A stretch of 64,000 bases of DNA from the NCBI RefSeq assembly GCF_964204645.1, contig NC_134027.1, positions 7,552,485 through 7,616,484 on the forward strand. The letters run 5' to 3'. Below are positions 40,104 to 51,080 of this stretch, in pieces (position 1 is the stretch's first letter; every line of letters begins with the position of its first letter). The translations under genes and the position numbers were made by a program. The notes beneath the pieces were generated by a model, which was given only the letters and a program-made list of their open reading frames with translations, did not search any database and was not told the origin of the DNA. The DNA comes from Tubulanus polymorphus (lineage: Eukaryota > Nemertea > Palaeonemertea > Tubulaniformes > Tubulanidae).

Positions 40104-41871
40104 ATTCAAAATGTTCTAACCATATTGATTGAAAAAAAAGGAAATACCATTAAAAACTGTTGGCCGTAAAAGGTGATCAAATCTCGATCAGAATAGACAT
40201 ATCACAGTCGATAAAAGATTATTTTCTAACTGTAAAACATAACTGCATATAGATTCTGTTTAAGATTATGATTATTGTACGCACATGTCACCATATACCG
40301 AGACAAGAAAAAATGCTCTTCCTAAAGAACCCAAAGAAACCAATGCTGATACTTGAAACCTACACCCGCAATCAATAATGACGGAACCGTCCATGCCTGT
40401 TTCAGAAAGAAACAGAAAAAATCAAGCGATAATTCAAACTCGTATTGGTGAACTAGAAAGAAAATAACAATGTTACAATCTGTCCGTCTTAACATAAAGC
40501 ACGCAAATGATTTCAGAATCAGATTATTTCATATGTCATTATGTAAACTGTCGAAAGCTTGATAGGACAAACGAAAATGCTTCTGTTTCACGATCAAGTA
40601 ATGTGTATATCTTAATTATAAGCTGAAGTGCAAAAACTGAAAATAGAATATATTCTCAAGAGATAAGACTTATAAGTGATTGAATTCATCGTGAATCTCA
40701 TATATCACAAATACAAATTAGGTTCGAATAAACATTGTTTTATTCATCACTAGACCAAACTGTACACAGGACCCTTTCGAAAAGATTTGAGACGGCGATT
40801 ATTCACGCTTACGATTTATCATATAACGGGCAGAAAAGCCTCTTTTCTTTGCTATGAAGCTAATTTGCCTCACATACGGAAAACTGAAATCAATTTGGCA
40901 CGACATTGCTTAAAAAATATGATCCATTTCACGAATGTAAACTTGTTAAATTGTCGTTGGTAACGAGAGTAACTAACAAACATAACTGATTTCGAAAAAA
41001 AGGTTTCACAATCGATCAAAAATGGCGACGTTCATGGTAAACGACATTGTGAAGTGGTGAATCCCGTGGAAAATACTACCAGACAAAATTATGCACTAAA
41101 AATGTGGTATTTTTCGGATCTTGAGTCGTTTACACAAACTTCACGCCTCTGCATTGCTTTGATTGGTGGCAGCAGGGAGGAACCGAAGAATTTGCATCTG
41201 GAATTTTGTTCCACAATGAAAAATGTTAAGATGTTAATCATCTATTACAATGTCTGTATATGCATATAGTTTCAAAATCGAATTTTGCTCCATACTAATA
41301 ACCATCACTCGAGTTAACTTTTCGCAGATCATCTTTTCGAATAGTTTGAAACGATGATTATCCACCGTGCTGAGTTATAATGGCATAATCGGACACAACG
41401 TGCGTCCTGTTTCGAATATCATTAAACTGTTTTGATTCAGTGAGAAATCAATATCATTCACGCTACGCATGTCTTTATGAAAATATTATTTATTTCATGT
41501 GAAGTTGCGCGGAAGGTACATAATCATTTTGTTCGATCTCGTAGCGGGCACTCTTCTGGTGGCAAATCTCAATTTCGATCAGAGGCATTTCACATATTTA
41601 TTATAATTCATCTATTTTCTTGTCATATCACTGCACTGGTTCGAGTAGGTATGTGACACAGAAGTACTCGTACTACATTAACATATGAATCTAGCCATCA
41701 AATCTTTATCCGTCGAAGGTTTTATACCGGCACTTCATTCTATAATGAGGATATATCAGTTAGCATGGAGGTTTCTCGAATGGTTCATTGAGAATAATAT
41801 GCCGTCCAGACACTGATGTTACCGTAGACTGTTTTCCTGATATTAGTTTTAATATGAATGATGCATAAAAA
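40104..41871. other. Spacer between GPCR copies 1 and 2
   Basis: No gene is supported. The first ~100 bases after the stop (TAAATTCAAAATGTTCT, ATACCATTAAAAACTGTTG) match those after copy 2, and 40965-41331 matches 43507-43845, so the spacer is part of the duplicated unit. Confidence 0.6.
40965..41331 (+). repeat. Tandem-duplication flank, copy A
   Basis: Shares diverged but continuous similarity with 43507-43845: for example TTTCACAATCGATCA near the start, GTGGAAAATAC in the middle and ACTTTTCGCAGATC at the end. This upstream segment was duplicated along with the receptor genes and may hold their regulatory DNA. Confidence 0.75.
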
Positions 41872-42903
41872 ATGGTTAACGATACGATGCCAATTATCAA
41901 ATGTGGACCACTGCCTCCGGAACGGTGGGATTACAGATTTAGTGTGCTGATGTATCTATGCGTGTATGGACCGATGTCGTTTATTGGTATAGGGTTGAAC
42001 ATCCTTACTATCATTGTCCTCGGTCGGATGCAGAGTATTGCTTTACATCCAGTGAAGATCTTAGCCGTATTTGATATGTTATTTTCGGTGACAGTTTTTG
42101 TTATGTATCCGATGAGGACGCTGTATATTTACTCGCGATTAGGCGATTTAGTTTTTCGTTTTGACGACTGGTGGTTCGGTGCATGGTTTATCATCTTTGC
42201 AAGGCCACTTTTCTTCACGTTTCAAATGTCCAGGAACTGGGCTGTTCCGCAGGTCAGTTTAGGCCGACTCCTTGTCATTCTCTTTCCATTGAAATCTAAA
42301 CTATTTTTAGATGTTAGAGTCTATAATATTTCGAGTGTAGTTTTAACAATTATAAGTGGAATTTCATTTTGGGCATTTTATGTGCCATTAGGTAGTCCAG
42401 TAATATGGGTGCACGCTAGATGTTTTCTGAATATTGGACAAAGTGCGCTTTCATTGCCAAGATTTCCAAAGATAAGATTTTATAATCTATCATTTTTCTA
42501 TGGAACTCTATTTCTTCCGACAGTATTTTTGATTATAATAAACCTTTCAATCATGATATCGTTATTTGTGGCCAGTTTAGCTAGACATAAAATGAGTTCC
42601 GATGCATCCAGCAAAACTATGAACCAGGAGAGGAGGATATTGAGGATGGTTACGATAATGGTGGTGGTATTTCTGGTGTGTGAAGTACCCGGATGTATAG
42701 ACAGACTCGGGTCTATTGTTAAAACGAATGTGTATATTGGTTTCACTCACGATCAACTAATGATCATGAGAAAAGCATTTTTAGCTTTGACAATTTTTAA
42801 TTCCACTATGAACTTTTTCATATATTGTTTCACAAATCACAATTTCAAAAACGCTACTATTGACATTTTACGCGTGTTTCTATCATTCACACAAAACAAG
42901 TAA
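41872..42903 (+). CDS. Orphan rhodopsin-class GPCR, tandem copy 2
   Basis: An intact single-exon frame of 343 residues, closely similar to copy 1. The N-terminus differs (MVNDTMPIIKCGPLPPERWD). The stretch 42029-42305, TM2 through TM4, is essentially base-for-base identical to copy 1, whereas the second half carries many substitutions (for example MNQERRILRMVTIMVVVFL and MNFFIYCFTNHN). TM3 again lacks DRY (LGRL) and TM7 has NFFIY. It is the best candidate for a working receptor alongside copy 1. Confidence 0.8.
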   Translation: MVNDTMPIIKCGPLPPERWDYRFSVLMYLCVYGPMSFIGIGLNILTIIVLGRMQSIALHPVKILAVFDMLFSVTVFVMYPMRTLYIYSRLGDLVFRFDDWWFGAWFIIFARPLFFTFQMSRNWAVPQVSLGRLLVILFPLKSKLFLDVRVYNISSVVLTIISGISFWAFYVPLGSPVIWVHARCFLNIGQSALSLPRFPKIRFYNLSFFYGTLFLPTVFLIIINLSIMISLFVASLARHKMSSDASSKTMNQERRILRMVTIMVVVFLVCEVPGCIDRLGSIVKTNVYIGFTHDQLMIMRKAFLALTIFNSTMNFFIYCFTNHNFKNATIDILRVFLSFTQNK

Positions 42904-43993
42904 ATTCAAAATGTTCTTAATTGAAAATAGTAAATACCATTAAAAACTGTTGACTGGTATATCAATCCATATTTTAGGTGCAAAAAGAGCAACGGGACAT
43001 TATTCGATATAGTGTTGTTGAATCAAGATTTCCCGAGATGCCCTAAATTCAACCTTCTTCCGGTTGCAAATATTTAAATTTTCATACAGGATTTAGAAAA
43101 TTCTTTGCATAATTCTTTAACTGCTTTTTTATCTTTTGCAAAAGAGGTGCTGATTAATCTAACCGTACAAATCAGATATAGGAAATACCATTGCAAACTT
43201 CTGGTGGTTGAAGTGGTCGAATCTCGATTAGAATAGACCACTTACCATAGGCGTTGATATAGATATGATACATAACTTCATCCAAATATCTGCTCTTTAA
43301 TCATGTAGGCCTATAGATCCTATAGAATACATTGGGACATTATATATGCATCTTAAACTATATATCAAGAACTTTGTTGTGACGGTACTGATACATGAAT
43401 AATAATTCGTCCGGAATCGCCTACATTCTTGGCTGGTTTGTTTTTCAACTGCCTGTATTATCTGGAGTTTGAATGATATGTTAGGTTTGAATTAATGATA
43501 ATACCCGTAACTTACTAACATAATTGATTTCTGAGACGTTTTCACAATCGATCAGAAATTGCGAAGTCCATGGTTAAAGACATTCTCCCGTGGAAAATAC
43601 CACGAGACAAAACTATGCAGTAAAAATGTGGACTTTTTCGGATCTTGGGTCGTTTGTACAAACTCTGCTTACGCCCCTGCATTGCTTTAACTGGTTGGAA
43701 GAGGAATGGACTGAAGAACTTTCATCTGGAATTTTGTCCCACTATGAAGAACATATGTATGTTAAGGTTCAGTATGCAGTCAGTGTCAAAATCGAATTTC
43801 CTCCATACTAATAGCCACCACTGGAGTTCACTTTTCGCAGATCCACTTCACTTTATAACGAGGATACCGGTATAGGTTACCACGAAGGTTTATCGAATGG
43901 TTCATTAAGAATAATATGGGAATAATATGCTGTCTAATCACTGATGTTACCGTAGACTGTTTTCCTGATACTACACACATAAAAAGTACTAAA
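42904..43993. other. Spacer between GPCR copies 2 and 3
   Basis: No gene is supported. It contains the second copy of the duplicated flank (43507-43845). Near 43175-43245 it also shows a fragment like the region after copy 1 (AAATACCATT...GAATCTCGATTAGAATAGAC). Confidence 0.55.
43507..43845 (+). repeat. Tandem-duplication flank, copy B
   Basis: Counterpart of 40965-41331 upstream of GPCR copy 3, with scattered substitutions and small gaps. It ends in ACTTTTCGCAGATCC. Confidence 0.75.
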
Positions 43994-45004
43994 ATGGTTA
44001 ATGATACGATGCCAATTATCGAATGTGGACCACTGCCTCCGGAACGATGGGATTACAGATTTAGTGTACTGATGTATCTATGCGTGTATGGACCGATGTC
44101 GTTTATTGGTATAGTGTTGAACATCCTCACCATCATTGTCCTCGGTCGGATGCAGAGTATCGCTTTGTATCCAGTGAAGATCTTAGCCGTATTTGATATG
44201 TTATTTTCGGTGACAGTTTTTGTTATGTATCCGATGAGGACGCTGTATATTTACTCGCGATTAGGAGATTTAGTTTTTCGTTTCGACGACTGGTGGTTCG
44301 GTGCATGGTTTATCATCTTTGCGAGGCCACTTTTCCCCACGTTTCAAATGTCCAGGAACTGGGCTGTTCCGCAGGTAAGTTTAGGCCGACTCCTTGTCAT
44401 TCTCTTTCCATTGAAATCTAAACTATTTTTAGATGTTAGAGTCTATAATATTTCGAGTGTTGTTATAACCAGTACAAGTGGAAATTCATTTTGGGCATTT
44501 TTTGTACCATTAGGCAGTCCAGTAATGTGGGTGCACGCTAGATGTTTTCTGAATATTGGACAAAGTGCACTTTCATTGCCAAGATTTCCAACGCTTCACT
44601 TCTATCATTTATCATTTTTCTATTGAACTCTATTTCTGCCGACAGTATTTTTGATTGTACTAAACCTTTCAATCGTGATATCGTTATTTGTGACCAGTTT
44701 AGCTAGACATAAAATGAGTTCCGATACATCCAGTAAAACTATGATCCAGGAGAGGAGGATATTGAGGATGATTACGGTAATGGTGATTGTATTTCTGGTT
44801 TGTGAAGTACCCGGGTGTATAGACAGGCTCGGGCTCGTTATAAAAAAGAATGTGTATGTTGGTTTTACTTACGATCAACTAATGATTATGAGAAAAGCAT
44901 TTTTAGCTTTGACAATTCTTAATTCCACATTAAACTTTTTCATACATTGTTTCACAAATTGTAGTTTAAAAAATGTTTCAATTGATATTCTATGTATAAG
45001 TTAG
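43994..45004 (+). pseudogene. Orphan GPCR, tandem copy 3, broken by one TGA
   Basis: It aligns along its whole length with copies 1 and 2, but codon 44624-44626 is TGA where both others have GGA (Gly, at the start of TM5, after LSFFY). The reading frame continues unbroken after the stop to 45004, so a single G-to-T change separates it from an open frame. Further changes include Phe to Pro at the end of TM2/TM3 (PLFPTF) and IHC in TM7 where the others have IYC. The 5' half would encode a receptor truncated after TM4. I call it a pseudogene, probably recent. Confidence 0.75.
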
Positions 45005-46006
45005 TGTTGTTCAAATTTTCAATTACTATAATCACAGATCACTCTGGTGATACCGCAAAAAAATTAACAATAGAAATTGTTTCTTAGCAGCACAACTCCT
45101 AAAGGTGGGCGTAGGCCGGCCTTGTGACCGCTTACGACTCACTGCGACGCGATTCACTGCTCCCGCCAGCGACGACCGACCCTACGCTCCCTTGTGACTG
45201 TCGCACATGTTATACTTTCTGCGACGCGACGCCACCGTCGCAACCGACCTACGCGCTCTTGCGACTGGGAGCGACGCGATTTTTTCCAGTAATACTGGAG
45301 ATTTGAAACCACAATGGTAATGAGATGCGTTCTGATTTCAATTTCGTATTCTATACCATATATAATCATTCATATTAGCGCTTATAACGCTACACACGAG
45401 GAAAGGAAAGGGAAACCCTTAACAGATTTTCAAAATGTATTCAGTCTTGTGTTTTGTATAACAGTTTATTGAAAATCTAAAAAGTTTGATTTTTCCCCGA
45501 CGTTTAAGACAGGTCCTCAGTGAAGTCTCAGGGTGCTACTTCATTTGTTACAAAACATTTCTTTGATGAGAGAATGTAATCCCAGGAAAATCTTGAAATC
45601 GAAAAAAGTCTTCTTCATTGTCGCGCCTTAGAACTATCAGGAATAGATTTAGTTTTAGAAACGATGATTTGCTTCAGAAGTTAACCACTGATATCGCACA
45701 TTATGACGAGAAAGCTTGTAAAAACGTTGAACTGTTGTTCATCACGCCGGCATCAAATAGTTTAATGATGCGCCGATGAACCGAGGTAGATAAAGTTGAT
45801 AACACTGATCTCTGGTTCCCCACATGAATTTTCGTGTTGAATCAATCGTTGGGGCTCTTTTAACACAACATCAAGTGTGAATATGACAATTTTTCGGAGA
45901 TTGACCATTGAACGCAGAGTGGAAATGTCTTGATAATATTCCAGATGTCAAATCTATTTCATAACTCCGACTAATACATACATATATCGAATTTTGTCCG
46001 CTCCAT
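45005..46006. other. Intergenic DNA with a GC-rich repeat-like block
   Basis: At 45115-45290 an unusually GC-rich block repeats motifs such as CTTGTGAC/CTTGCGAC, ACGCGAT/ACGCGAC and CGACCGACC. It is probably a degenerate dispersed repeat. The rest shows nothing recognisable. Confidence 0.45.
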
Positions 46007-46993
46007 TCATTTTGTCGATTTCGTTTTACAAATATACGAACAAAATACTTTATACAGGTGCTTTCTGAACAGAGGGATTCGTGCGACGTAAACTGGAAAA
46101 TTTGCGGCATAATTGATCAGTGTGATGTACCCGCAGAACCAATACAAAGTGCCTAACCTACGCTTGTATCTATGCGATACTAGTTCCGGATGTTCTACTG
46201 AGTAGTACCCGAAAAGCAGACCTGACACCATTGGAAAATTTGTCAATACGAAGATAATTGATACAACTAGTAAACTAGTAGTAATGCTCCTATCCTGTTT
46301 GCTCACCTTAGCCGTTAGACTATCACCTTTCCAACGATGGCGGATAAGTTGGATGCAAACCATAACATTTAAGACACAAATGAATAAAGATGGTATGATA
46401 TGATATCCTAGGATACCGAGTACGTAACGAAATATATACAAATGATCATTTTCGGTGGATATTACATCGAAACATTCACCGTTCTGTTTCATATTGATTT
46501 CATGGAGGAAAAACTGCCGTATTTCGAGAGGTGTGACGATCGCGAGGATGCAAAAGAGGGTTATTTTTGTTCGTTTGTACGTCAGGTAGCGTTCAGCGCT
46601 CATCGGATGACAAAGGGCTACGTATCACTCTGCGGTCATTGTAACGGTAATTAAACCGGACATACCTACGCACCAGTTACCTATGTACGATCCTAATTTA
46701 CACGTAACGCTGTTTAGTCGGAAGAAATCAACGCCGATGTAACGATAACCAAGAACAACTAAAGAACTGGCCATGTGCAATAAATCGACGACTGCTAACC
46801 ACAATAAGTATAAGATACCGTTTCCCTTGAATTCCTTGTTCGTCGTGAACACGATGATTGTCAAAGTATTGCCGACAATTCCAAAACATACATTCGGCGC
46901 GAGGATATATTTTTCGTAAATTTTCATGGCAGTCCTGGCATATTTCAAGCCAGGAAATATGATTTCGGTAATGACCGTCACTGTTCCGTTCAT
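46007..46993 (-). pseudogene. Rhodopsin-class GPCR with TGA at the E/DRY arginine
   Basis: A 329-codon single-exon frame on minus starts MNGTVTVITEIIFPGLKY. TM1 has VCFGIVGNTLTIIVF, TM2 LYLLWLAVVDLLHM, and TM3 begins at the conserved Cys (VTCKLGSYIGNW). It then reads TVTMTAE, stop (TGA, 46625-46627), YVALCHPMS. TM5-TM7 are intact (HIIPSLFICVLNVMVCIQL; LVVSIIFVLTNFPMVSG; NFPVYVARIPLFRKHL). The stop replaces exactly the Arg of the E/DRY motif, most simply a CGA to TGA change. The family looks FMRFamide-receptor-like and is not a close relative of the three tandem copies. Without the stop it would be a full-length receptor, so it is either a recent pseudogene, a null allele or an assembly error. 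Confidence 0.72.
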
Positions 46994-48294
46994 TAGGCCG
47001 CAGATCGTGGTCGCAGAGCACTAAACTAAGAATGGCGACGACATAGGTGAAAGTAACACGCGTTACTGAAGTAAACCGCGTAAATGAAAATAATTTCATA
47101 AACTAAAGTGTAACTTCTCGATCGTCCGGAATTTTGTATCACTAATGACACTAATGAAATAAAATGTTTTTATCCAATAAAGACTGATGTTTTCAGTTCT
47201 GTGTTATAATTTAACTAGTTTCATTGGTTTCCTCAAATAGTTTAAAGTTGGGTAAGATTATGTTATCATATATTGAATAGCTTCGTTTGTATGAAAAGAA
47301 ATGAATTCGATCTTTCATCACCGTCGGTCTAGAGTCAGAATTCATGTACAATGAAGTTAGTGTATATTGATATTTCACCAGTATGCTCTACCATCAGCTT
47401 GCCAGGACGGTAATATGAAGGCATATTTTTAAAAAATTGGAGATTTATGGGCGTGAAATTGCACGGCTGAGTCGTCAAAGTGTTTCTCTCGAGTCAGATT
47501 TGAATGACCTAATGATAATCATGACTCTATAAGGTATCTACCTCTGCAGTCCTCCGATCTACCAACTGAGCTATCGGGGGAATACAAAGTAATGCACATG
47601 GTATCAAAATTTGTCTTTTTTCTTCTTTAAGTTAAGTATAGAAATGGATGATTTAATCCAGTTGACATCTCATACGATAACCGAGAAAATCAATCCAGAT
47701 GTTTGTAAACTCAACATTTCAAGATCATTCTTCATTACAATCGTTGAAAATAGAATATACATGTAGTTCACCCAAAAGACCACTTGCACAAAGAGATTAG
47801 ATTAATCCAAACATCTATATGTTATCACCCTGGTGAAGCTAGTATAGGTTTATAACGGTATACCTTTAAAACGATTCCCTTGATCTTAATGAATTTCTGT
47901 TGGCGTAAATTAATTAGTTAGCTCTAGGATATGTATAATTTCATCATTTGTATACAAGTACAATGAATAACGCGAATGATGGATTGTTTTGATCTAAGCA
48001 TTCATATGCATATCAAAGAAATCAGTCAATTTAATCATAGGGGTAATTAATATTTTTACTAGTGAGTTTATGAGAGACAGACACTAATTACTCACTGAAT
48101 TAGGTGTCACGAATAGATTGGTTCTCTAGATTTAATTGAGAAAGTTAGACACTTGAGATGCACGTTTCATTCTTCAATATATATCTACCTGACAACACAT
48201 CACGTACATTAATCGTCTGTCTCATGCTGACACTTAACCTCTGGATAATTGTCTACTGCGAGGATTACGGAATATTTTCATCAACGTGACTGAA
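46994..48294. other. Intergenic DNA upstream of the homeobox gene
   Basis: No exon is recognised. It includes a tRNA-Tyr-like relic at 47485-47580 and otherwise AT-rich sequence, part of which must be the promoter of the homeobox gene. Confidence 0.4.
47485..47580 (-). pseudogene. tRNA-Tyr pseudogene with intron remnant
   Basis: On the minus strand the 5' part GATAGCTCAGTTGGTAGA and GGAGGACTG match tRNA-Tyr. The anticodon loop reads CTGCAG where CTGTAG is expected (anticodon GTA). About 25 bases in the position of the usual tRNA-Tyr intron follow, then ATTAGGTC and a shortened T arm ending CTCGAGAGA. Several bases of the T stem-loop are missing, so box B and folding are lost. Confidence 0.6.
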
Positions 48295-51080
48295 ATGAGT
48301 CTACAGCGACCAAGTTTCAACATCTCAAACATTCTGTCCAACGTCGGTAACGGCCATGACTACGACTATCATCTAAATCACCAGTTCAAACATGCGACGC
48401 AACAACAAGGTAAGCATCAACATAATTCAATTCAATTCAATTAATTCTTTATTGTTCCGTAACGTAGTTAAACATGATAAGATTAAGTACAATAAAGACA
48501 GGGGGATAAAATATAACATTTTAAAGATAGAGATAACAAAAACAATAACAGTTTAATATACATATATACACGATGTAAATAGGTTTTCAGTAAGTGAATC
48601 AGTGATAGTTTAATTAATGCCGATAACGGATACTGCGACGTAACACTACAGATTTCAGATAGTTGTTTTTTTTCCATGAGTTAGACCCTTTCTCGATGTA
48701 TTTCCCTAAATATTTGGCCATTTCGCACAAATTTTGCACACTCCATTACAAAGTGGAACTCATCTTCTACTACTCCGCATCTGCTACATAAGCGTTCTTC
48801 CCTAGAGATACCTAGGTAGCGCCCTTTCTCAATCATAAGTTTGTGTGCGCTGAGTCTTAATTTGGTTAGAGCTGTCTTAGAGGAAATTGGAATGTTCAGT
48901 AGTAAATAGGGTTCCAAACTGAATTCTGTTTTGAAGATCTTATATGAGTCAAGTTTGTTAAAGCTTTGAATTTTTGTTTTCCAGAATATTTTATATCGCT
49001 CTTGGAGTATGTGTTTGAACCTTTTAATATGCTGATAGGTCTGGCCAACTTCTAACAGGTTGAGACTATTTGTAGCAGACATGGCTTTTAGGAAAATAGT
49101 CCTTGTCATTTGTCTGGTTTTTCATAGAACTCAAATCTTTCACCGTTATATTTACAATACTATTTACATTTGTACACATGTGGTTATAAAAGTTAATTAT
49201 ACGGGAAAATGCATCTATATAAATCGGTAGTCTTCCTAATTCACCGAGTACTGCTAAATTGGTAGTTTTTTTGTTTACATGCAATATGAATTTGCAGAAT
49301 TTGACAGTTAATTTATTGAGTAGGTCATCCTTTTCCATTACTTCCTCAATTGGGAATGTACCAATGTTTTTGAATATTTTCTTAGCAGTGCTCGTTTTTG
49401 TTAACCAAATCTCACAACCATATAGTGGGATGGATGTTACCAAAGTGTCAAACAGCTTTAACGATACATCGGGTGGAAAATCTTGAATACCAATCATTTT
49501 TTGAATACTGAACATGGCTCGGTTAGCTGATTTGAATAGATCTTCTCTAGCTTTGTTAAAACACCCTGATGCTGTAAATATAAGTCCTAGATATTTGTAC
49601 TCTTTTACTAATTCAACATATGCACGGGGATTGTGGGGTCTAAACAAATTGAAGATTTCAGAATAAGTTCATTAATTGGATCGTAAAATAGAATTACAAA
49701 CTTCCCCTGGAGGTAGATTTTTAGATGTCGTTGTATAGATTCGTGTATACAAACTTCGAAAGAAAAATAGAGAAACATTTTCTTATTAGAATGAATCACA
49801 ACAGAGTTTTTACACGTCGTTTGGTTTTTTAGGGGATTATTTGAACAATGCGTGCACATCGGACGGATCGAAGAAAACTACTTCCACCCCCAACGCGGTA
49901 ACTGCAAAAGGAAGGCAGAGGACACGGTTTTCTTTTTCCGAAAAACACGTACGTATGACATGTTATATTCTATTTTACCAATGTTTTGATTTCATTTTAT
50001 ATGAAATGTGAAACTATTAACAATTCTTGATAGACGTGTATATATTTAATTTCTTTACCCTGTCTTTCAGTTGGCTCAATTTGAACGTATATTCACCGAG
50101 GACAAGTATCCCGATATAACAGTGATCGAAGATCTAGCTTCAAATTTTAATTTGCCCGTTGAAAAAATATCTGTAAGTATTCTATTGACTATACATATTC
50201 CTTGGTTTGGTTATTAACGAAACTAGCGACATTGAAAAAAAAGATATAGATGTATTCCAGAAATCAATAACGGTGTCTTTTACTATTTTGTTGTTTTTCA
50301 GACCTGGTTCCAGAATCGCCGTGCCAAACAGAGACGAGAAGGGAAAGCTGATTATAAATCTTGGATGCGAAAACAGTTTTTCGTTAATAAAGAAAACGTA
50401 GCCGCTAGTACCAATGACGTACCTGGTACAGATCACGTTTTGACACCGCCAAGTTCAGAGTGTTCGGATGTGATGAGAAAACCGTCGACACAGTAAGTAA
50501 CCCCTTGATTAAATGATTCTAAAATCTCGTAAATACTATGAACTTGTCATTTACCAACATTTGGTTTTTTTTTTGTTGAAGGATTCATCACCGACCTCTA
50601 CCGCAGACTACAACTGGACCACCTATGTACAACCCAACGGCTACCTATAATAAGCCGTCTTTACCGCGTCAACCGATACCATACACTTCCACCATGGTCA
50701 AACCAATTCCGTACGGAAATGTACCGCGGTATTACCATCAGCAAACAACGCAGTCGACACCCATGACGTCAGAATTTAATCCGACGACGGATCCACTCAC
50801 TTCGTCTGCTTCGTACGGATTACGATACTTCGGCGGACAAAATTCGTTCGGAAATTCCAACTGCAGCAACGCACTCGTATCTCCATCGACCATCAGTCTG
50901 GGAAATCCGACCTACGCCGACTTCTTTCCAACGAATTTACCACACTACAACATGTATTCAATGCGTACCGATGGTCAAACATGTGACAACCAAACTCCAG
51001 CGATGACTGTAAATGCAGTTCCATTCGTTCAAGGACAACCACCTGTTAATTCGCTATATCCTGAATTAGCATGTTTATAA
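48295..51080 (+). CDS. Divergent PRD-class (paired-like) homeobox transcription factor
   Basis: Five exons (48295-48409, 49833-49948, 50071-50172, 50302-50492, 50582-51080) join in phase to 340 residues. The start MSLQRPSFNISNILSNV contains FNISNIL, an eh1-like Groucho-binding motif. The homeodomain begins RQRTRFSFSEKHLAQFERIF, has YPDITVIEDLASNFNLP, and ends with the recognition helix STWFQNRRAKQRRE. Position 50 is Gln, and the intron between KIS and TWF falls within helix 3, a common site in paired-like genes. The tail is rich in Pro, Tyr, Ser and Asn. The fit to named PRD families (Gsc, Mix, Otx, Prop) is partial, so it may be a lineage-specific member. A 1.4-kb intron 1 holds a decayed LINE. 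Confidence 0.8.
48420..49660 (-). mobile_element. 5'-truncated non-LTR retrotransposon (LINE) fragment
   Basis: Two overlapping minus-strand frames (49066-49647 and 48681-49109, offset by a frameshift) encode the end of a LINE ORF2. The first has YKYLGLIFTASGCF and PLYGCEIWL, typical of the region after the reverse-transcriptase palm. The second has LRLSAHKLMIEKGRY, REERLCSRC and VEDEFHFVMEC, the usual C-terminal Cys/His region. The endonuclease and palm motifs are missing. The 3' end near 48420 runs into AATTCAATTCAATTCAATTA, a short-repeat tail as in CR1/L2/RTE elements. It lies antisense within intron 1 of the homeobox gene. Confidence 0.75.

Noticed and set aside
46625-46627. Selenocysteine recoding of the GPCR TGA
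   Set aside because: Selenocysteine at the E/DRY arginine has no precedent that I know of, and no SECIS-like hairpin was evident downstream.
49608-49859. 83-codon minus frame upstream of the LINE fragment
   Set aside because: It could be more LINE sequence, but I see no reverse-transcriptase motif, and its end overlaps the homeobox exon 2 acceptor region.
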